DNA from: Actinomadura sp. DC4
GTDB lineage: Bacteria > Actinomycetota > Actinomycetes > Streptosporangiales > Streptosporangiaceae
DNA length: 64,000 bases
Assembly (NCBI RefSeq): GCF_030406325.1
Contig: NZ_JAUEQY010000009.1
Coordinates: 124,001 to 188,000, forward strand
Direction: 5' to 3'
The number at the start of each line of letters is the position of its first letter. Within the stretch, counting starts at the first letter, position 1. Shown piece after piece: positions 41,138 to 50,473 of the stretch. The notes under the pieces are model-generated. The model was not told where the DNA came from. It did not search any database and saw only the letters and a program-made list of their open reading frames with translations. The translations under genes were made by a program, and so were the position numbers.

Positions 41138-41905
41138 TCAGCGGCGCGTGGAGTAGGCCCGTGACGCCGCCGCCGCGGCGAGCCGGATGGCGGGTCCCAC
41201 CCGGTCGACCCGTACGAGGCCGGTGGGGCCGGTGACGGACAGGGCCGCCACGACGTCGCCGAGCGGGCCGAAGATCGGGGCGGCCACGCAGCTCACGCCG
41301 ATGTTGCCCTCCTCGCGGTCCACCGCCAGGCCGCGGGGCGGGATCGCGGTCAGCTCGCGCAGGATGGCGACCTTGCTGGTGAGCGTGCGCGGCGTACGCG
41401 CGGGCAGGTCCGCGTCCAGCACGGCGTCGATGGTCGCGGTGTCGGAGTGGGCGAGGATCGCCCGGCCGAGCCCGGAGCAGTACGCGGGGATCGTGCCGCC
41501 GGGCTGGGACAGCATCGGCATCGGACGGTGCCCGGTGATCTTGTCGACGACCAGCACCTGCGTGCCGTCCAGGACCCCGAGCTGCACCGTCGTCTTGGTC
41601 GCGTTGTGGAGGTCCTGCAGGTACGGGAGTACGGTCTCGCGCAGCTCGTGGCGGATCGGCGCCAGGCTGGAGATCTCGAACAGGCGGTTGCCGACGCGGT
41701 ACCGGTCCTTCGGCTTGTCCAGCCAGCCGAGCCGGATCATGCGGTCGGCGGTGCGGTGGGTGGTCGAGCGGGGCATGCCGCAGCGGGCGACCAGGGCGGC
41801 GAGGGTCAGCTCGCGGTGCGTGGCGTCGAAGGCGCCCAGGATGGCCGCCGCGCGGTCGAGCCCGCCCATCCCGTCGGAGCTGCCGTCCCGCTTAGCGGGA
41901 CTCAT
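41138..41905 (-). CDS. IclR-family transcriptional regulator
   Basis: 255 residues. N-terminal winged HTH (LTLAALVARCGMPRSTTHRTADRMIRLGWL, ~33-62) and C-terminal GAF-like effector domain (SGLGRAILAH, GLAVDREEGNIGVSCVAAPIF). Divergent from the meta-cleavage operon across 67 bp, so it is the probable regulator, with a pathway intermediate as effector. Confidence 0.94.
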   Translation of the reverse strand: MSPAKRDGSSDGMGGLDRAAAILGAFDATHRELTLAALVARCGMPRSTTHRTADRMIRLGWLDKPKDRYRVGNRLFEISSLAPIRHELRETVLPYLQDLHNATKTTVQLGVLDGTQVLVVDKITGHRPMPMLSQPGGTIPAYCSGLGRAILAHSDTATIDAVLDADLPARTPRTLTSKVAILRELTAIPPRGLAVDREEGNIGVSCVAAPIFGPLGDVVAALSVTGPTGLVRVDRVGPAIRLAAAAASRAYSTRR

Positions 41906-41972
41906 CGTTGGTTCTCAGAGCGCATACGGGTCAGGCTAACCCCGGCGTGACCGGAAGGACGGAGACGATTCG

Positions 41973-42476
41973 ATGGCCCAATCCGGACCCGAGTTCAGCA
42001 TGGCGGAGTTCCTCGGCGGGATCGGCGACGCCGTACGGCCGAGCGCCGCGCGCCCGATCGTCGTACGGGCCGCGGAGCTGGAGACACTGCCCGCCGACCA
42101 GGTGCACAACCCGACCACGCTGTCCATCGCGGGAAAGCTGCCGACCGCCACGTTCGAGATCTTCCGGCAGACGATCCCGCCCGGGCTGAGCTCGGACATG
42201 CAGCGGCACCACCACGAGACGGTCCACTTCGTCATCGCCGGCGAGGGCCACAGCGAGGTGGAGGACGAAATCGCCTCCTGGTCCGCCGGCGACTTCGTCT
42301 ACACCCCGCCCTGGACCTGGCACCGCCACTACAACGACTCGGCCGAGCACCCCGTGGAGTTCCTGACCATCGAGAACTCCCGCCTGCTCGGCCTCCTGGG
42401 CGTCGGGCGGCGGCAGAGCGCCGGCCTGGCGACGGTCGAGGAAGCCCGCGCCCGCTTCGGAGAGGAGGCCTCGTGA
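41973..42476 (+). CDS. Cupin-domain protein, first gene of the meta-cleavage operon
   Basis: 167 residues, ATG behind GGAAGGACGGAG. Motifs HHHETVHFVIAGEG and PPWTWHRHYN with several His, like ring-cleaving or decarboxylating cupins (gentisate dioxygenase-like bicupins are about twice as long). Overlaps the hydrolase start (GTGA). Likely a catalytic member of the pathway. Confidence 0.88.
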   Translation: MAQSGPEFSMAEFLGGIGDAVRPSAARPIVVRAAELETLPADQVHNPTTLSIAGKLPTATFEIFRQTIPPGLSSDMQRHHHETVHFVIAGEGHSEVEDEIASWSAGDFVYTPPWTWHRHYNDSAEHPVEFLTIENSRLLGLLGVGRRQSAGLATVEEARARFGEEAS

Positions 42477-43351
42477 CCGATCTGCCCGAGCACATCTCCA
42501 TCTGGGGCGAGCTGGCCGACGTCGACCACGAGCTGCGCCACGTCGACGTGGGCGGGGTCCGTACGCGCGTGCTGCGCGCCGGGTCGGGGCCCGACCTGAT
42601 CCTGCTGCACGGCACCGGCGGCCACCTGGAGGCGTACGCACGCGACATCGCCGGTCTGGCCCAGGACTTCCGAGTCACCGCGTACGACATGGCCGGCCAC
42701 GGCTGGTCCGGTCTGCCGGACCGGCCGTACACGATCGACGTGCTGTCGGACCACCTGCTCGGCCTGATGGACGCCCTGGGCATCGACGCGCCGCACCTGT
42801 CGGGGGAGTCGCTCGGCGGCTGGGTGGTCGCGTGGACGGCGGCGCACCACTCGGACCGGGTGGCCCGGCTCGTGTTGAACACCCCCGGCAACATCGCGAA
42901 CAAGCCCGAGGTCATGGCCCGGATGCGGGACAGCACGATGGCCGCCGTGCTGAGCCCCGACGACGCGACCGTACGGCGGAGGGTGGAGTTCCTGTTCCAC
43001 CACAAGGAGATGGTCACCGACGAGCTGGTGAACCTCCGGCGTGCCGTCTACAGCAGGCCCGGTTTCGTACGGGCGATCACGAACACGCTCGTCCTGCAGG
43101 ACCCCGAGGTGCGCAAGGACTTCGCCTGGGACCCCTCCTGGGTCGGCAGGGTGACCGCGCCCACGCTCCTGCTGTGGACCGAGCACGACCCCACGGGCGG
43201 GATGGACGAGGCCGCGATGCTCCTCGGCTGGCTGCCCGACGCCCGCCTGCACGTGATCGACGACGCGGGCCACTGGCCGCAGTGGGAGAAACCAGACGCC
43301 TACCTGCGCGTACACCGCGACTTCCTCCTGCTCGGAAAGGATCCGGCATGA
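42473..43351 (+). CDS. mhpC: Alpha/beta hydrolase, meta-cleavage product hydrolase type
   Basis: 292 residues, GTG start overlapping the cupin stop. Oxyanion region HGTGGHLEAY, nucleophile Ser in SGESLGGWVV, Asp in LWTEHDPTG and His in DDAGHWPQWEKP. Resembles MhpC/BphD-type C-C hydrolases that split 2-hydroxy-6-oxo-dienoates made by extradiol dioxygenases. Confidence 0.88.
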   Translation: MTDLPEHISIWGELADVDHELRHVDVGGVRTRVLRAGSGPDLILLHGTGGHLEAYARDIAGLAQDFRVTAYDMAGHGWSGLPDRPYTIDVLSDHLLGLMDALGIDAPHLSGESLGGWVVAWTAAHHSDRVARLVLNTPGNIANKPEVMARMRDSTMAAVLSPDDATVRRRVEFLFHHKEMVTDELVNLRRAVYSRPGFVRAITNTLVLQDPEVRKDFAWDPSWVGRVTAPTLLLWTEHDPTGGMDEAAMLLGWLPDARLHVIDDAGHWPQWEKPDAYLRVHRDFLLLGKDPA

Positions 43352-43410
43352 GCGAGCGAAGCGACAACACGGTGCGTCCGGTCACTCCGCCGACGAAGGA
43401 GGGCCCGTGA
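43348..43410 (+). CDS. 20-residue ORF bridging hydrolase and dioxygenase genes
   Basis: ATG at 43348 overlaps the hydrolase stop (ATGA), and its own stop overlaps the GTG of mhpB (GTGA). Product MSERSDNTVRPVTPPTKEGP; the last codons also contain the [11 protein letters not shown] of mhpB. Most likely a coupling peptide or fortuitous frame rather than a functional protein. Confidence 0.35.
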   Translation: MSERSDNTVRPVTPPTKEGP

Positions 43411-44342
43411 GCGAGATCGTCGGGCTCGTGGGGATGTCGCATTCACCCTTCGCGACGCTGCTGCCGCCCCGCGACGCGTCAGAACCGGGTGGCCGGTTCC
43501 TCGCCGACGCCGCGCGCGTGGCCGGGGCCGTACGCCGGCTGGCGCCCGACGCCGTCGTCGTGATCGGCCCCGACCACTTCCACGCGAACTTCTACGACGC
43601 GATGCCGCCGTTCGTCCTCGGCGTCGAGGAGGCCGTCGGCTTCGGCGACTACGGCAGCACGCCGGGCCCGCTGCCGGTCGCCGCGGAACTGGCCTGGTCC
43701 GTACGGGACGGAGTGACGGCGGCCGGTTTCGACGTGTCGCTGTCGTACGCGCTCACCGTCGACCACGGGGTCGTGCAGAGCTATGAGATGGCGACGGGCG
43801 GCACCGAGATCCCGCTCGTACCCCTGGTCGTGAACACCGCCGCGCCTCCGCTGCCGGGCATGGAGCGCTGCGTCCGGCTCGGCGAGGCGCTCGGCGCCGC
43901 GGTCCGCGGCTCGGCGTTCGCCGGGCGAGTCCTCCTCGTCGCCAGCGGCGGGCTGTCGCACTGGCTGCCATCCAACGACCCGCGTGACCCCTCGGTGACC
44001 GGGGAACGGCGCGCGTCGATGATCCACGGGCGCAAGGACGCCCGCGCCTTCGCCGCGGCCCGCGAGCCCCGGGTCCGCGCCATGGCCGGCGACCCGGGCG
44101 CCCGCGTCAACGCGGCGTGGGACGGCTGGTTCCTCAAGCAGCTCACGACCGGTGACCTGGCGGCGGTCACGGCCCTGGGCGACGCGGGCCTGGAGGAGAA
44201 CGCCGGCAGCGGCGGGCACGAGATCCGTACGTGGCTGGTCGGCCTCGCCGCCGTGGCCACGCCGTTCCGGTGGACCGCGTACGAGCCGGTGCCCGAATGG
44301 ATCACCGGGATGGGCATCGCCACGACCTTCGAGGTCGGCTGA
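43407..44342 (+). CDS. mhpB: Class III extradiol dioxygenase (2,3-dihydroxyphenylpropionate 1,2-dioxygenase type)
   Basis: 311 residues, GTG behind GAAGGAGG. Close in order of motifs to E. coli MhpB: MSHSPF (His11), FYDAMPPFVLGV, VDHGVVQ (His ~120), SGGLSHW (His ~180), HEIRTWLVGLAA and PVPEWITGMG at the end. LigB fold with Fe2+. Cleaves a catechol ring next to the two hydroxyls, giving the substrate of the hydrolase encoded upstream. Confidence 0.94.
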   Translation: MSEIVGLVGMSHSPFATLLPPRDASEPGGRFLADAARVAGAVRRLAPDAVVVIGPDHFHANFYDAMPPFVLGVEEAVGFGDYGSTPGPLPVAAELAWSVRDGVTAAGFDVSLSYALTVDHGVVQSYEMATGGTEIPLVPLVVNTAAPPLPGMERCVRLGEALGAAVRGSAFAGRVLLVASGGLSHWLPSNDPRDPSVTGERRASMIHGRKDARAFAAAREPRVRAMAGDPGARVNAAWDGWFLKQLTTGDLAAVTALGDAGLEENAGSGGHEIRTWLVGLAAVATPFRWTAYEPVPEWITGMGIATTFEVG

Positions 44343-44355
44343 CAGGGTGGAACGC

Positions 44356-45138
44356 ATGAGCACACACGAGGCGATCGACCGGCTGGCCGCCGCACGCGCG
44401 GACCGGCGCCCCTGCGCCCCCGTACGCGACGTGCTGCCGCCCGGGGACATCGACGAGGCGTACGCCGTCCAGTCCGCGTGGGTCGCGGACCGGCTCGCGG
44501 CGGGCGCCCGGATCGTCGGCCGCAAGATCGGTCTGACCAACCCGGCCGTCCAGGCCCAGCTCGGCGTCGACCAGCCCGACTTCGGGGTCCTGTTCGACGA
44601 CATGGACTGCCCGGAGGGCAAGCCGGTCGACGTCACCCGGCTGCTCCAGCCCCGGATCGAGGGCGAGATCGCGTTCGTGCTGGCCCGCGACCTCACCGGC
44701 GCCGTGATCGGCCAGGCCGAGGCCGCCGCCGCGGTCGGCTCCGTCGTCGCCGCGCTGGAGATCGTCGACAGCCGGGTCGCCGGCTGGGACATCAGCATCG
44801 TGGACACCGTCGCCGACAACGGCTCCGCCGGCCTGTTCACGCTCGGCGAGAGCCGTGAGCCGGGCGACCTCGACCTGCCGGCCTGCGCCATGACGATGCG
44901 CCGCGGGGACGAGGTGGTGTCGACCGGGACGGGGAGCGCGTGTCTCGGCGATCCGCTCATCGCCCTCGCGTGGCTGGCCGAGACGGCGCGCGACCACGGC
45001 CGGCCGCTGCGGGCGGGCGACATCGTGCTGTCCGGCTCGCTGGGCCCGGTGGTGCCGGTCGCCCCGGGCGATCGTTTCCACGCGGAGATCAGCGGTATCG
45101 GCGAGGTCGCCGTGTCCTTCACCGGAGGCGGTACGTGA
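44356..45138 (+). CDS. mhpD: 2-keto-4-pentenoate hydratase
   Basis: 260 residues from ATG 44356, preceded by AGGGTGG (GTG 44347 lacks an RBS). Conserved [38 protein letters not shown] metal-ligand Glu pair and [11 protein letters not shown]. Adds water to 2-hydroxypenta-2,4-dienoate to give 4-hydroxy-2-oxovalerate, with a divalent metal. Coupled to the next gene (GTGA). Confidence 0.94.
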   Translation: MSTHEAIDRLAAARADRRPCAPVRDVLPPGDIDEAYAVQSAWVADRLAAGARIVGRKIGLTNPAVQAQLGVDQPDFGVLFDDMDCPEGKPVDVTRLLQPRIEGEIAFVLARDLTGAVIGQAEAAAAVGSVVAALEIVDSRVAGWDISIVDTVADNGSAGLFTLGESREPGDLDLPACAMTMRRGDEVVSTGTGSACLGDPLIALAWLAETARDHGRPLRAGDIVLSGSLGPVVPVAPGDRFHAEISGIGEVAVSFTGGGT

Positions 45139-46067
45139 GCCGGGCCAAGGTGGCGGTGATCGGCTCGGGCAACATCGGGACCGACCTTCTGGTCAAGGTG
45201 CTGCGGCACAGCGAGCACCTGGAGATGGCCGCGATGGCCGGTATCGACGCGGCGTCCGACGGGCTGGCGCGGGCGCGCCGGCTCGGCGTGGCGACGACGG
45301 CCGGGGGCGTGGCGGGGCTGATCGCGCTGCCGGAGTTCGCGGACGTCCGGGTCGTCTTCGACGCGACCTCGGCGAGCGCCCACGCGGCCAACGCCCGCGC
45401 GCTCGCGCCGTACGGAAAGCGGCTGGTCGACCTCACGCCGGCCGCGCTCGGCCCGTTCGTCGTCCCGGCCGTCAACCTGGACCGGCACCTGGACGCCCCC
45501 GACCTCAACATGGTCACGTGCGGCGGCCAGGCGACGATCCCCGTGGTGGCGGCGGTCGCGCGGGTGACACCCGTGCCGTACGCCGAGATCGTCGCGTCGA
45601 TCGCCGCGAAGTCGGCCGGTCCCGGCACCCGGGCCAACATCGACGAGTTCACCGAGACCACGTCGGCCGCGATCGAGTCCGTCGGGGGCGCCGGTCGCGG
45701 CAAGGCGATCATCATCCTCAACCCGGCCGAGCCGCCGCTGATCATGCGGGACACGGTGTACTGCCTGGTCGACGCGGCCGGCCCGGGTGTGCACGAGGAG
45801 ATCGAACGCGCGGTCGGGCGCATGGTCGCCGAGGTGGCGTCCTACGTTCCCGGCTACCGGCTCAAGCAGCCGGTGCAGATCACGCCCGTCGCCGTACGGC
45901 CGCGCACACTCGTCGGCGAGCAGACGGTGACACACCAGGTGAGCGTCTTCCTCGAGGTCGAGGGGGCGGGCCACTACCTCCCGCCGTACGCCGGCAATCT
46001 CGACATCATGACCTCGGCGGCCCTGCGGGTCGGCGAGCGGATCGGCGTCCTGGCGGAGGCGTCATGA
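45135..46067 (+). CDS. mhpF: Acetaldehyde dehydrogenase (acetylating)
   Basis: 310 residues, GTG start overlapping mhpD. Rossmann [19 protein letters not shown], catalytic Cys in [14 protein letters not shown] and the DmpF-type [12 protein letters not shown]. Oxidises acetaldehyde with NAD+ and CoA to acetyl-CoA, receiving acetaldehyde by channelling from the aldolase encoded next. Confidence 0.96.
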   Translation: MSRAKVAVIGSGNIGTDLLVKVLRHSEHLEMAAMAGIDAASDGLARARRLGVATTAGGVAGLIALPEFADVRVVFDATSASAHAANARALAPYGKRLVDLTPAALGPFVVPAVNLDRHLDAPDLNMVTCGGQATIPVVAAVARVTPVPYAEIVASIAAKSAGPGTRANIDEFTETTSAAIESVGGAGRGKAIIILNPAEPPLIMRDTVYCLVDAAGPGVHEEIERAVGRMVAEVASYVPGYRLKQPVQITPVAVRPRTLVGEQTVTHQVSVFLEVEGAGHYLPPYAGNLDIMTSAALRVGERIGVLAEAS

Positions 46068-47122
46068 GACGCCTCTTCATCCAGGACGTGACGCTGCGGG
46101 ACGGCATGCATGCCCTGCGGCACCGCATCGCGCCCCTGGCGGCGGCCCGGATCGCCGCCGCGCTCGACGCTGCGGGCGTCGACGCGATCGAGATCGCGCA
46201 CGGCGACGGCCTCGCGGGCACGAGCCTGAACTACGGGCCGGGGAGCAACACCGACGCCGAGTGGACCGAGGCCGTCGCGGCCTCCGTCACGAGGGCCCGG
46301 CTGACGACCCTGCTGCTGCCCGGCATCGGCACGGTCAAGGACCTCCGGCGCGCGTACGGCCTGGGCGTGCGCTCGGTCCGCGTCGCCACGCACTGCACGG
46401 AGGCGGACGTCGCCGCCCAGCACATCGCCGCGGCCCGCGAACTCGACATGGACGTGTCCGGGTTTTTGATGATGAGTCACATGTCGTCGGCGGGTGACCT
46501 GGCGCGTCAGGCCGTACTGATGGAGTCGTACGGGGCGCACTGCGTCTACGTGACCGACTCCGGAGGCCGCCTCACGACCAAGGGGGTCCGCGAGCGGATC
46601 CGCGCCTACCGCGACGTCCTCGACCCGCGTACGGAGATCGGCGTGCACGCGCACGAGAACCTCTCGCTGGCGGTCGCCAACTCCCTCGCCGCCGCCGAGG
46701 AGGGCGCGACGCGCGTCGACGCCTCGCTCGCGGGCCAGGGCGCGGGCGCGGGGAACTGCCCGATCGAGCCGTTCGTGGCGGCCGCGACGCTGGACGGCTG
46801 GTCGCACGGCTGCGACCTGTTCGCCCTCCAGGACGCCGCGGACGACCTGGTCCGGCCGCTCCAGGACCGGCCCGTACGGGTGGACCGCGAGACCCTGACG
46901 CTCGGCTACGCGGGGGTCTACTCCAGCTTCCTGCGGCACGCCGAGACCGCCGCCGCGACGTATGGCGCCGACGTGCGCACGCTGCTCATCGAGGCCGGCC
47001 GGCGCGGCCTGGTCGGCGGGCAGGAGGACATGCTCGTCGACATCGCCCTCGGCCTGACGGCTCACCCCAGGCGTTCGACGGCGACCACGGCGACGTCGTC
47101 GTCCAGCCGGCCGCCCGCGTAA
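46064..47122 (+). CDS. mhpE: 4-hydroxy-2-oxovalerate aldolase
   Basis: 352 residues, ATG overlapping mhpF stop. HMGL-like barrel: [14 protein letters not shown] with the Arg-Asp metal site, [35 protein letters not shown]. DmpG-type C-terminal communication domain follows. Splits 4-hydroxy-2-oxovalerate into pyruvate and acetaldehyde. The last ~20 residues (Ser/Thr/Pro-rich after ALGLTAH) run antisense into the convergent phosphatase gene; the two coding regions overlap by 61 bp. Confidence 0.95.
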   Translation: MRRLFIQDVTLRDGMHALRHRIAPLAAARIAAALDAAGVDAIEIAHGDGLAGTSLNYGPGSNTDAEWTEAVAASVTRARLTTLLLPGIGTVKDLRRAYGLGVRSVRVATHCTEADVAAQHIAAARELDMDVSGFLMMSHMSSAGDLARQAVLMESYGAHCVYVTDSGGRLTTKGVRERIRAYRDVLDPRTEIGVHAHENLSLAVANSLAAAEEGATRVDASLAGQGAGAGNCPIEPFVAAATLDGWSHGCDLFALQDAADDLVRPLQDRPVRVDRETLTLGYAGVYSSFLRHAETAAATYGADVRTLLIEAGRRGLVGGQEDMLVDIALGLTAHPRRSTATTATSSSSRPPA

Positions 47123-48150
47123 GCGAGGAGGTCGTCGTGCAGGTGTTCGACGAGGCTCGCCGGTTCGCGCTCGGGCCAGGCCGCGACGCGCTCGGCGAGC
47201 GGGTAGAACGTGCCGGTGGCGTCGCGGGCCTCGATGACACCGTCGGTGTAGAGCAGGAGAACATCGCCCGGCTCATACGCGAACGTGTCGACGTCGTGCC
47301 CGGCAGGGACGAGCGCGCCCAGCCCGAGCGGCGGCGCGGGGTGGCTCGCCCGCAGCTCCGTGACCTGGCCGCCGCGTAGGAGCAGCGGCGGGGGATGCCC
47401 CCGGTTGATGACGTGGATCGAGGCCCCGGAGTCATGGATGTCGAGCACCGCCGCGGTGACGAAACATTCCTGGGAGTGGGAGTCCGGCTCACCCGGCCGT
47501 GCGGCCTCGACGCAGGCCACGTCGTCCAGGAAGACGAGCAGATCGGGGAGCAGGGCCCGCTGGTGGGCCGCGGCGCGGAACGCGCCCAGGATCTGCGCGG
47601 TGGTGTCGACCGCGGCCAGGCCCTTGCCCCGGACGTCGCCGATGATCAGGCGGGTGCCGCCGTCGATGCGCGCGGCGGCGTACAGGTCGCCGCCGATCTG
47701 CGCCTCGCGCTCGGCGGTCAGGTAGAGCGAGGAGATCCGCAGCGGGCCGATCCGGTCGGGCAGCGGGCGCATGAGGACCCGCTGGACGGTGTCGGAAACG
47801 AGTCTGACCTGGGACAACTCGCGGCCGCGCCGGTCGCGCAGCAAGGAGAAGAACACGATGAACGCCGAGACGAGCACGACCGCGGCGATCTGCGCGTTGC
47901 GGTCCTGCTCCTCGACACCGATGCTCGTGACCACCTCGCCGGCGACCGTCAGGAGGCCGACCGCGGCGACGAGCCAGGGCCCGGCGAACGACGCGGTGAT
48001 GGCGGGCGCCACGATGAGCAGCGGCCCGAGATGGATGTCGGGCTCGGGGGCCAGATCGACCGTCACGATCACCGCGATCAGCGCGAGCGGGATCGCCACC
48101 AGGAGGTGACCTGGCCGGAAACGCCCCGCACCGCGCCGCCGAGACCGCAC
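47062..48150 (-). CDS. Membrane PP2C/SpoIIE-type serine phosphatase
   Basis: 362 residues, GTG start. Three to four transmembrane helices (~15-105), then an RsbU/SpoIIE domain: [55 protein letters not shown] and the closing [11 protein letters not shown], with the metal-binding Asp residues in place. It would dephosphorylate a STAS anti-sigma antagonist such as the protein at 13.6 kb. Common in actinomycetes as single genes. Confidence 0.93.
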   Translation of the reverse strand: MRSRRRGAGRFRPGHLLVAIPLALIAVIVTVDLAPEPDIHLGPLLIVAPAITASFAGPWLVAAVGLLTVAGEVVTSIGVEEQDRNAQIAAVVLVSAFIVFFSLLRDRRGRELSQVRLVSDTVQRVLMRPLPDRIGPLRISSLYLTAEREAQIGGDLYAAARIDGGTRLIIGDVRGKGLAAVDTTAQILGAFRAAAHQRALLPDLLVFLDDVACVEAARPGEPDSHSQECFVTAAVLDIHDSGASIHVINRGHPPPLLLRGGQVTELRASHPAPPLGLGALVPAGHDVDTFAYEPGDVLLLYTDGVIEARDATGTFYPLAERVAAWPEREPASLVEHLHDDLLAYAGGRLDDDVAVVAVERLG

Positions 48151-48205
48151 CCTCCCTGCTTACCTCACCCGAGGCCCTGGGTGGAATGGGGGTTACCGTG
48201 GATTC

Positions 48206-49084
48206 ATGGCGGTCACCGTCGGTCTCGCCGGTACGGGCCGCGCGGCCACCGAGGGCTACGCTCCGGCGCTCGCGTGCTGCCCGAAAGCGGGATTCGCGGG
48301 CGTGTGGGGGCGTTCGCCGGACGCCGCGGGTGATCTCGCCGTGCGGTTCTCGGTGCCCGCCTTCGGCACCTTCGACGAACTGCTCGACCACTGCGACGCC
48401 GTGGCCTTCGCCGTACCGCCCGCCGCGCAGCCTCCCCTCGCCGCCCTCGCCGCGGGCCGGCGGAAGGCGGTCCTGCTGACCCGGCCGATCGCCGGCGACC
48501 TCGCCGGGGCCGAGGAACTGGCCGCCGTGGTGGCCGAGGCCGACGTCGTGACCCAGGTCGCGCTGACGTGGAGGTACGCGGATCCGGTCCGCGCGTTCCT
48601 CTCGACGGGGGTCAAGCGGACGGATCCCCGGGGAGGCACGGGACGGCTGATCTCCGGGGCCTTCGCCGCGGGCGCGCTCGTACGCCCGTGGCGGGTCGAA
48701 GGCGGGATCCTGCTCGATCTGGGCGTGGACGTGCTGGACCTGCTCGACGCCGTGCTCGGCCGTACGGAACTCATCCGGGCCCACGGCGATCCATGCGGCT
48801 GGGTGGGGCTGATGCTCGAACACGAGGGCGGCCGGTACAGCGAGGCCTCCCTGTACGCGACGGCGTCGCCGGACGAGCCGGCCCGCGCCGAGGTCGAGAT
48901 CTTCGGGCCGGGCGGCTCGGCCGTCGTCGACGGCACCTTCGCCTCCGGGAAGGAGACGTACGCGACGATGATCGGGGAGTTCGCGGACGCGGTGGAGTAC
49001 CGGATGCCCCACGAACTGGACGTACGGCGCGGGCTGCATCTTCAGCGGCTGCTGGACGCCGCGGAGACGGATCTTCTCTTCTAG
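48206..49084 (+). CDS. Gfo/Idh/MocA-family oxidoreductase
   Basis: 292 residues. Rossmann start VTVGLAGTGRAATEGYAPAL, then FAVPPAAQPPLAALAAGRRKAVLLTRPIAGD, where the family's catalytic E-K-P is replaced by T-R-P. GGILLDLGVDVLDLL corresponds to the usual GGxxxDxGxHxxD motif with His absent. With both residues changed it may bind rather than oxidise sugars. Convergent with the ACT-domain gene. Confidence 0.85.
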   Translation: MAVTVGLAGTGRAATEGYAPALACCPKAGFAGVWGRSPDAAGDLAVRFSVPAFGTFDELLDHCDAVAFAVPPAAQPPLAALAAGRRKAVLLTRPIAGDLAGAEELAAVVAEADVVTQVALTWRYADPVRAFLSTGVKRTDPRGGTGRLISGAFAAGALVRPWRVEGGILLDLGVDVLDLLDAVLGRTELIRAHGDPCGWVGLMLEHEGGRYSEASLYATASPDEPARAEVEIFGPGGSAVVDGTFASGKETYATMIGEFADAVEYRMPHELDVRRGLHLQRLLDAAETDLLF

Positions 49085-49824
49085 GTCGGGCAGTTCACGT
49101 GTCCGGCGAGTTCGAGCATGGCGAGGGCCCGCGCGGTCTCGCTCGCGGTGAACGGCATGCCCGGCCGGTGCAGGCGGATCGGTCCGCCGGTGGCGGCCAC
49201 CAGCGAGAGCGTCTCGCGGTCGTCGGGCCGCCCGTCGCCGGAGATGAGCTGGGCGTCGAGCATCGTGGCCAGTACGGTCGGCAGCCTGCGGGGCTCGGCC
49301 TGCACCGAGGAGGCCAGCAGGAGCGTACGGGTGATCGGGTCGACGAGCTCGTGCATGGTGGCGGGCAGGACGCAGACCGCCCGGCCGCCGGCCGAGGTGA
49401 GCGCGCCGACCAGGGCGTCGGCCGAGACCCCCGCCGGGAGGCGTACGTAGAGTTCGTCGACGGTGCCGTCGGCGTCGGACTGGCTGCTCAGGGACATGAT
49501 GTTGCCGTCGATGCCCGCGATGGCGGCGGCCAGCGCGGCGAGCCGCCCCGGGGTGTCCCGCACCTGGGCGCGCACCCGCCACAGCCGGGCGGGCGAGAGC
49601 GGGACGGCGGTGTGCGGGCGGCGCTCGCGGCGGTGCGCCCACCACAGGTGACCGGCCACGATGACGCAGAGGGCGCCGCCGAGCCCGACCAGCAGTGCCG
49701 AGCCGGACTCACGGTGCCCCAGCTCGGTCGAGACGACGTGGGCGAGGCCGGCCGCCGTGAACAGCGCGCCGAACTCCACCGCCTCCCTCCGCCATGCTGT
49801 TCTGAGTGCCATGGACCCCACCAT
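49081..49824 (-). CDS. Membrane protein with ACT domain
   Basis: 247 residues from ATG 49824 behind GAAGGG (ATG 49812 also possible). Two N-terminal transmembrane helices (~16-34, ~42-60), then an ACT domain (RVRAQVRDTPGRLAALAAAIAGIDGNIMSLS, ~82-150) and a C-terminal domain with TRALAMLELA. Soluble homologues are small-molecule-binding GNAT/ACT regulators; a membrane-anchored amino-acid sensor is an inference. Confidence 0.78.
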   Translation of the reverse strand: MVGSMALRTAWRREAVEFGALFTAAGLAHVVSTELGHRESGSALLVGLGGALCVIVAGHLWWAHRRERRPHTAVPLSPARLWRVRAQVRDTPGRLAALAAAIAGIDGNIMSLSSQSDADGTVDELYVRLPAGVSADALVGALTSAGGRAVCVLPATMHELVDPITRTLLLASSVQAEPRRLPTVLATMLDAQLISGDGRPDDRETLSLVAATGGPIRLHRPGMPFTASETARALAMLELAGHVNCPT

Positions 49825-50008
49825 GCGGACCCTTCGTTGCGGCGAACGGCACCCGGAGTGACGTCGGCGTAACATCCGGCCTCGCTCTGTAACCGGCCGC
49901 CGTCCGGGCTTTCTCGCGGGCCCTGCCGTGAACGCGAGGTATCTGGTGGGATAACGATTGAGTGCTGGGGTGTTCCATCCGCAGGGGTGCGGACGAGACG
50001 ATGCGGCC

Positions 50009-50473
50009 ATGGAGCTTTCGGTGACGAGCGACGTCTCGCCCGCCGCGCGGGTGCTGGCACAGGTGGAGACCTGGCCGGGGGTCGTCCGCGTCCGGCCGGA
50101 CTGCGGCGTCGGGCAGGCGCTGGCGATCGAGGGAAGCCAGATCATCCACCTGCATCACGACAGCACCGTCGAACTCCGGCTGGGGCGGCCTGCGATCACC
50201 CGGATGGGTGAGGTGCTGCTCACCTCGGGCCAGGTCACGATCCGGCCGTACGGCGGCGCGGGTAGCGACTGGGTCGGCGTGCGCCTGGAGGCCCGTGCGG
50301 ACGAGACCCTGGCGATCGCGCTGGCCAGCGTGGCCATCCAGACGGTCACCGCCACCGGAACCCGTCGGATCCGCCGTTCTGGCTGCGGGCTGGGCCGGTC
50401 GTCACCGAGCCTGCGGAACGCCGTCCTCGTCATGGTGAAGGGTTCACGCACCCGCGTGGGCGTGGGCCTCTAA
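50009..50473 (+). CDS. DUF5519/luciferase-domain-like small protein
   Basis: 154 residues from ATG 50009. VETWPGVVRVRPD and QIIHLHHDSTVELRLGRP match the small 'luciferase domain' family in which HLH and an Asp are conserved. Function unknown. The last ~35 residues (RRIRRSGCGLGRSS...) do not fit the family and may come from a shifted frame. Converges on the dehalogenase gene with a 4-bp overlap. Confidence 0.7.
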   Translation: MELSVTSDVSPAARVLAQVETWPGVVRVRPDCGVGQALAIEGSQIIHLHHDSTVELRLGRPAITRMGEVLLTSGQVTIRPYGGAGSDWVGVRLEARADETLAIALASVAIQTVTATGTRRIRRSGCGLGRSSPSLRNAVLVMVKGSRTRVGVGL

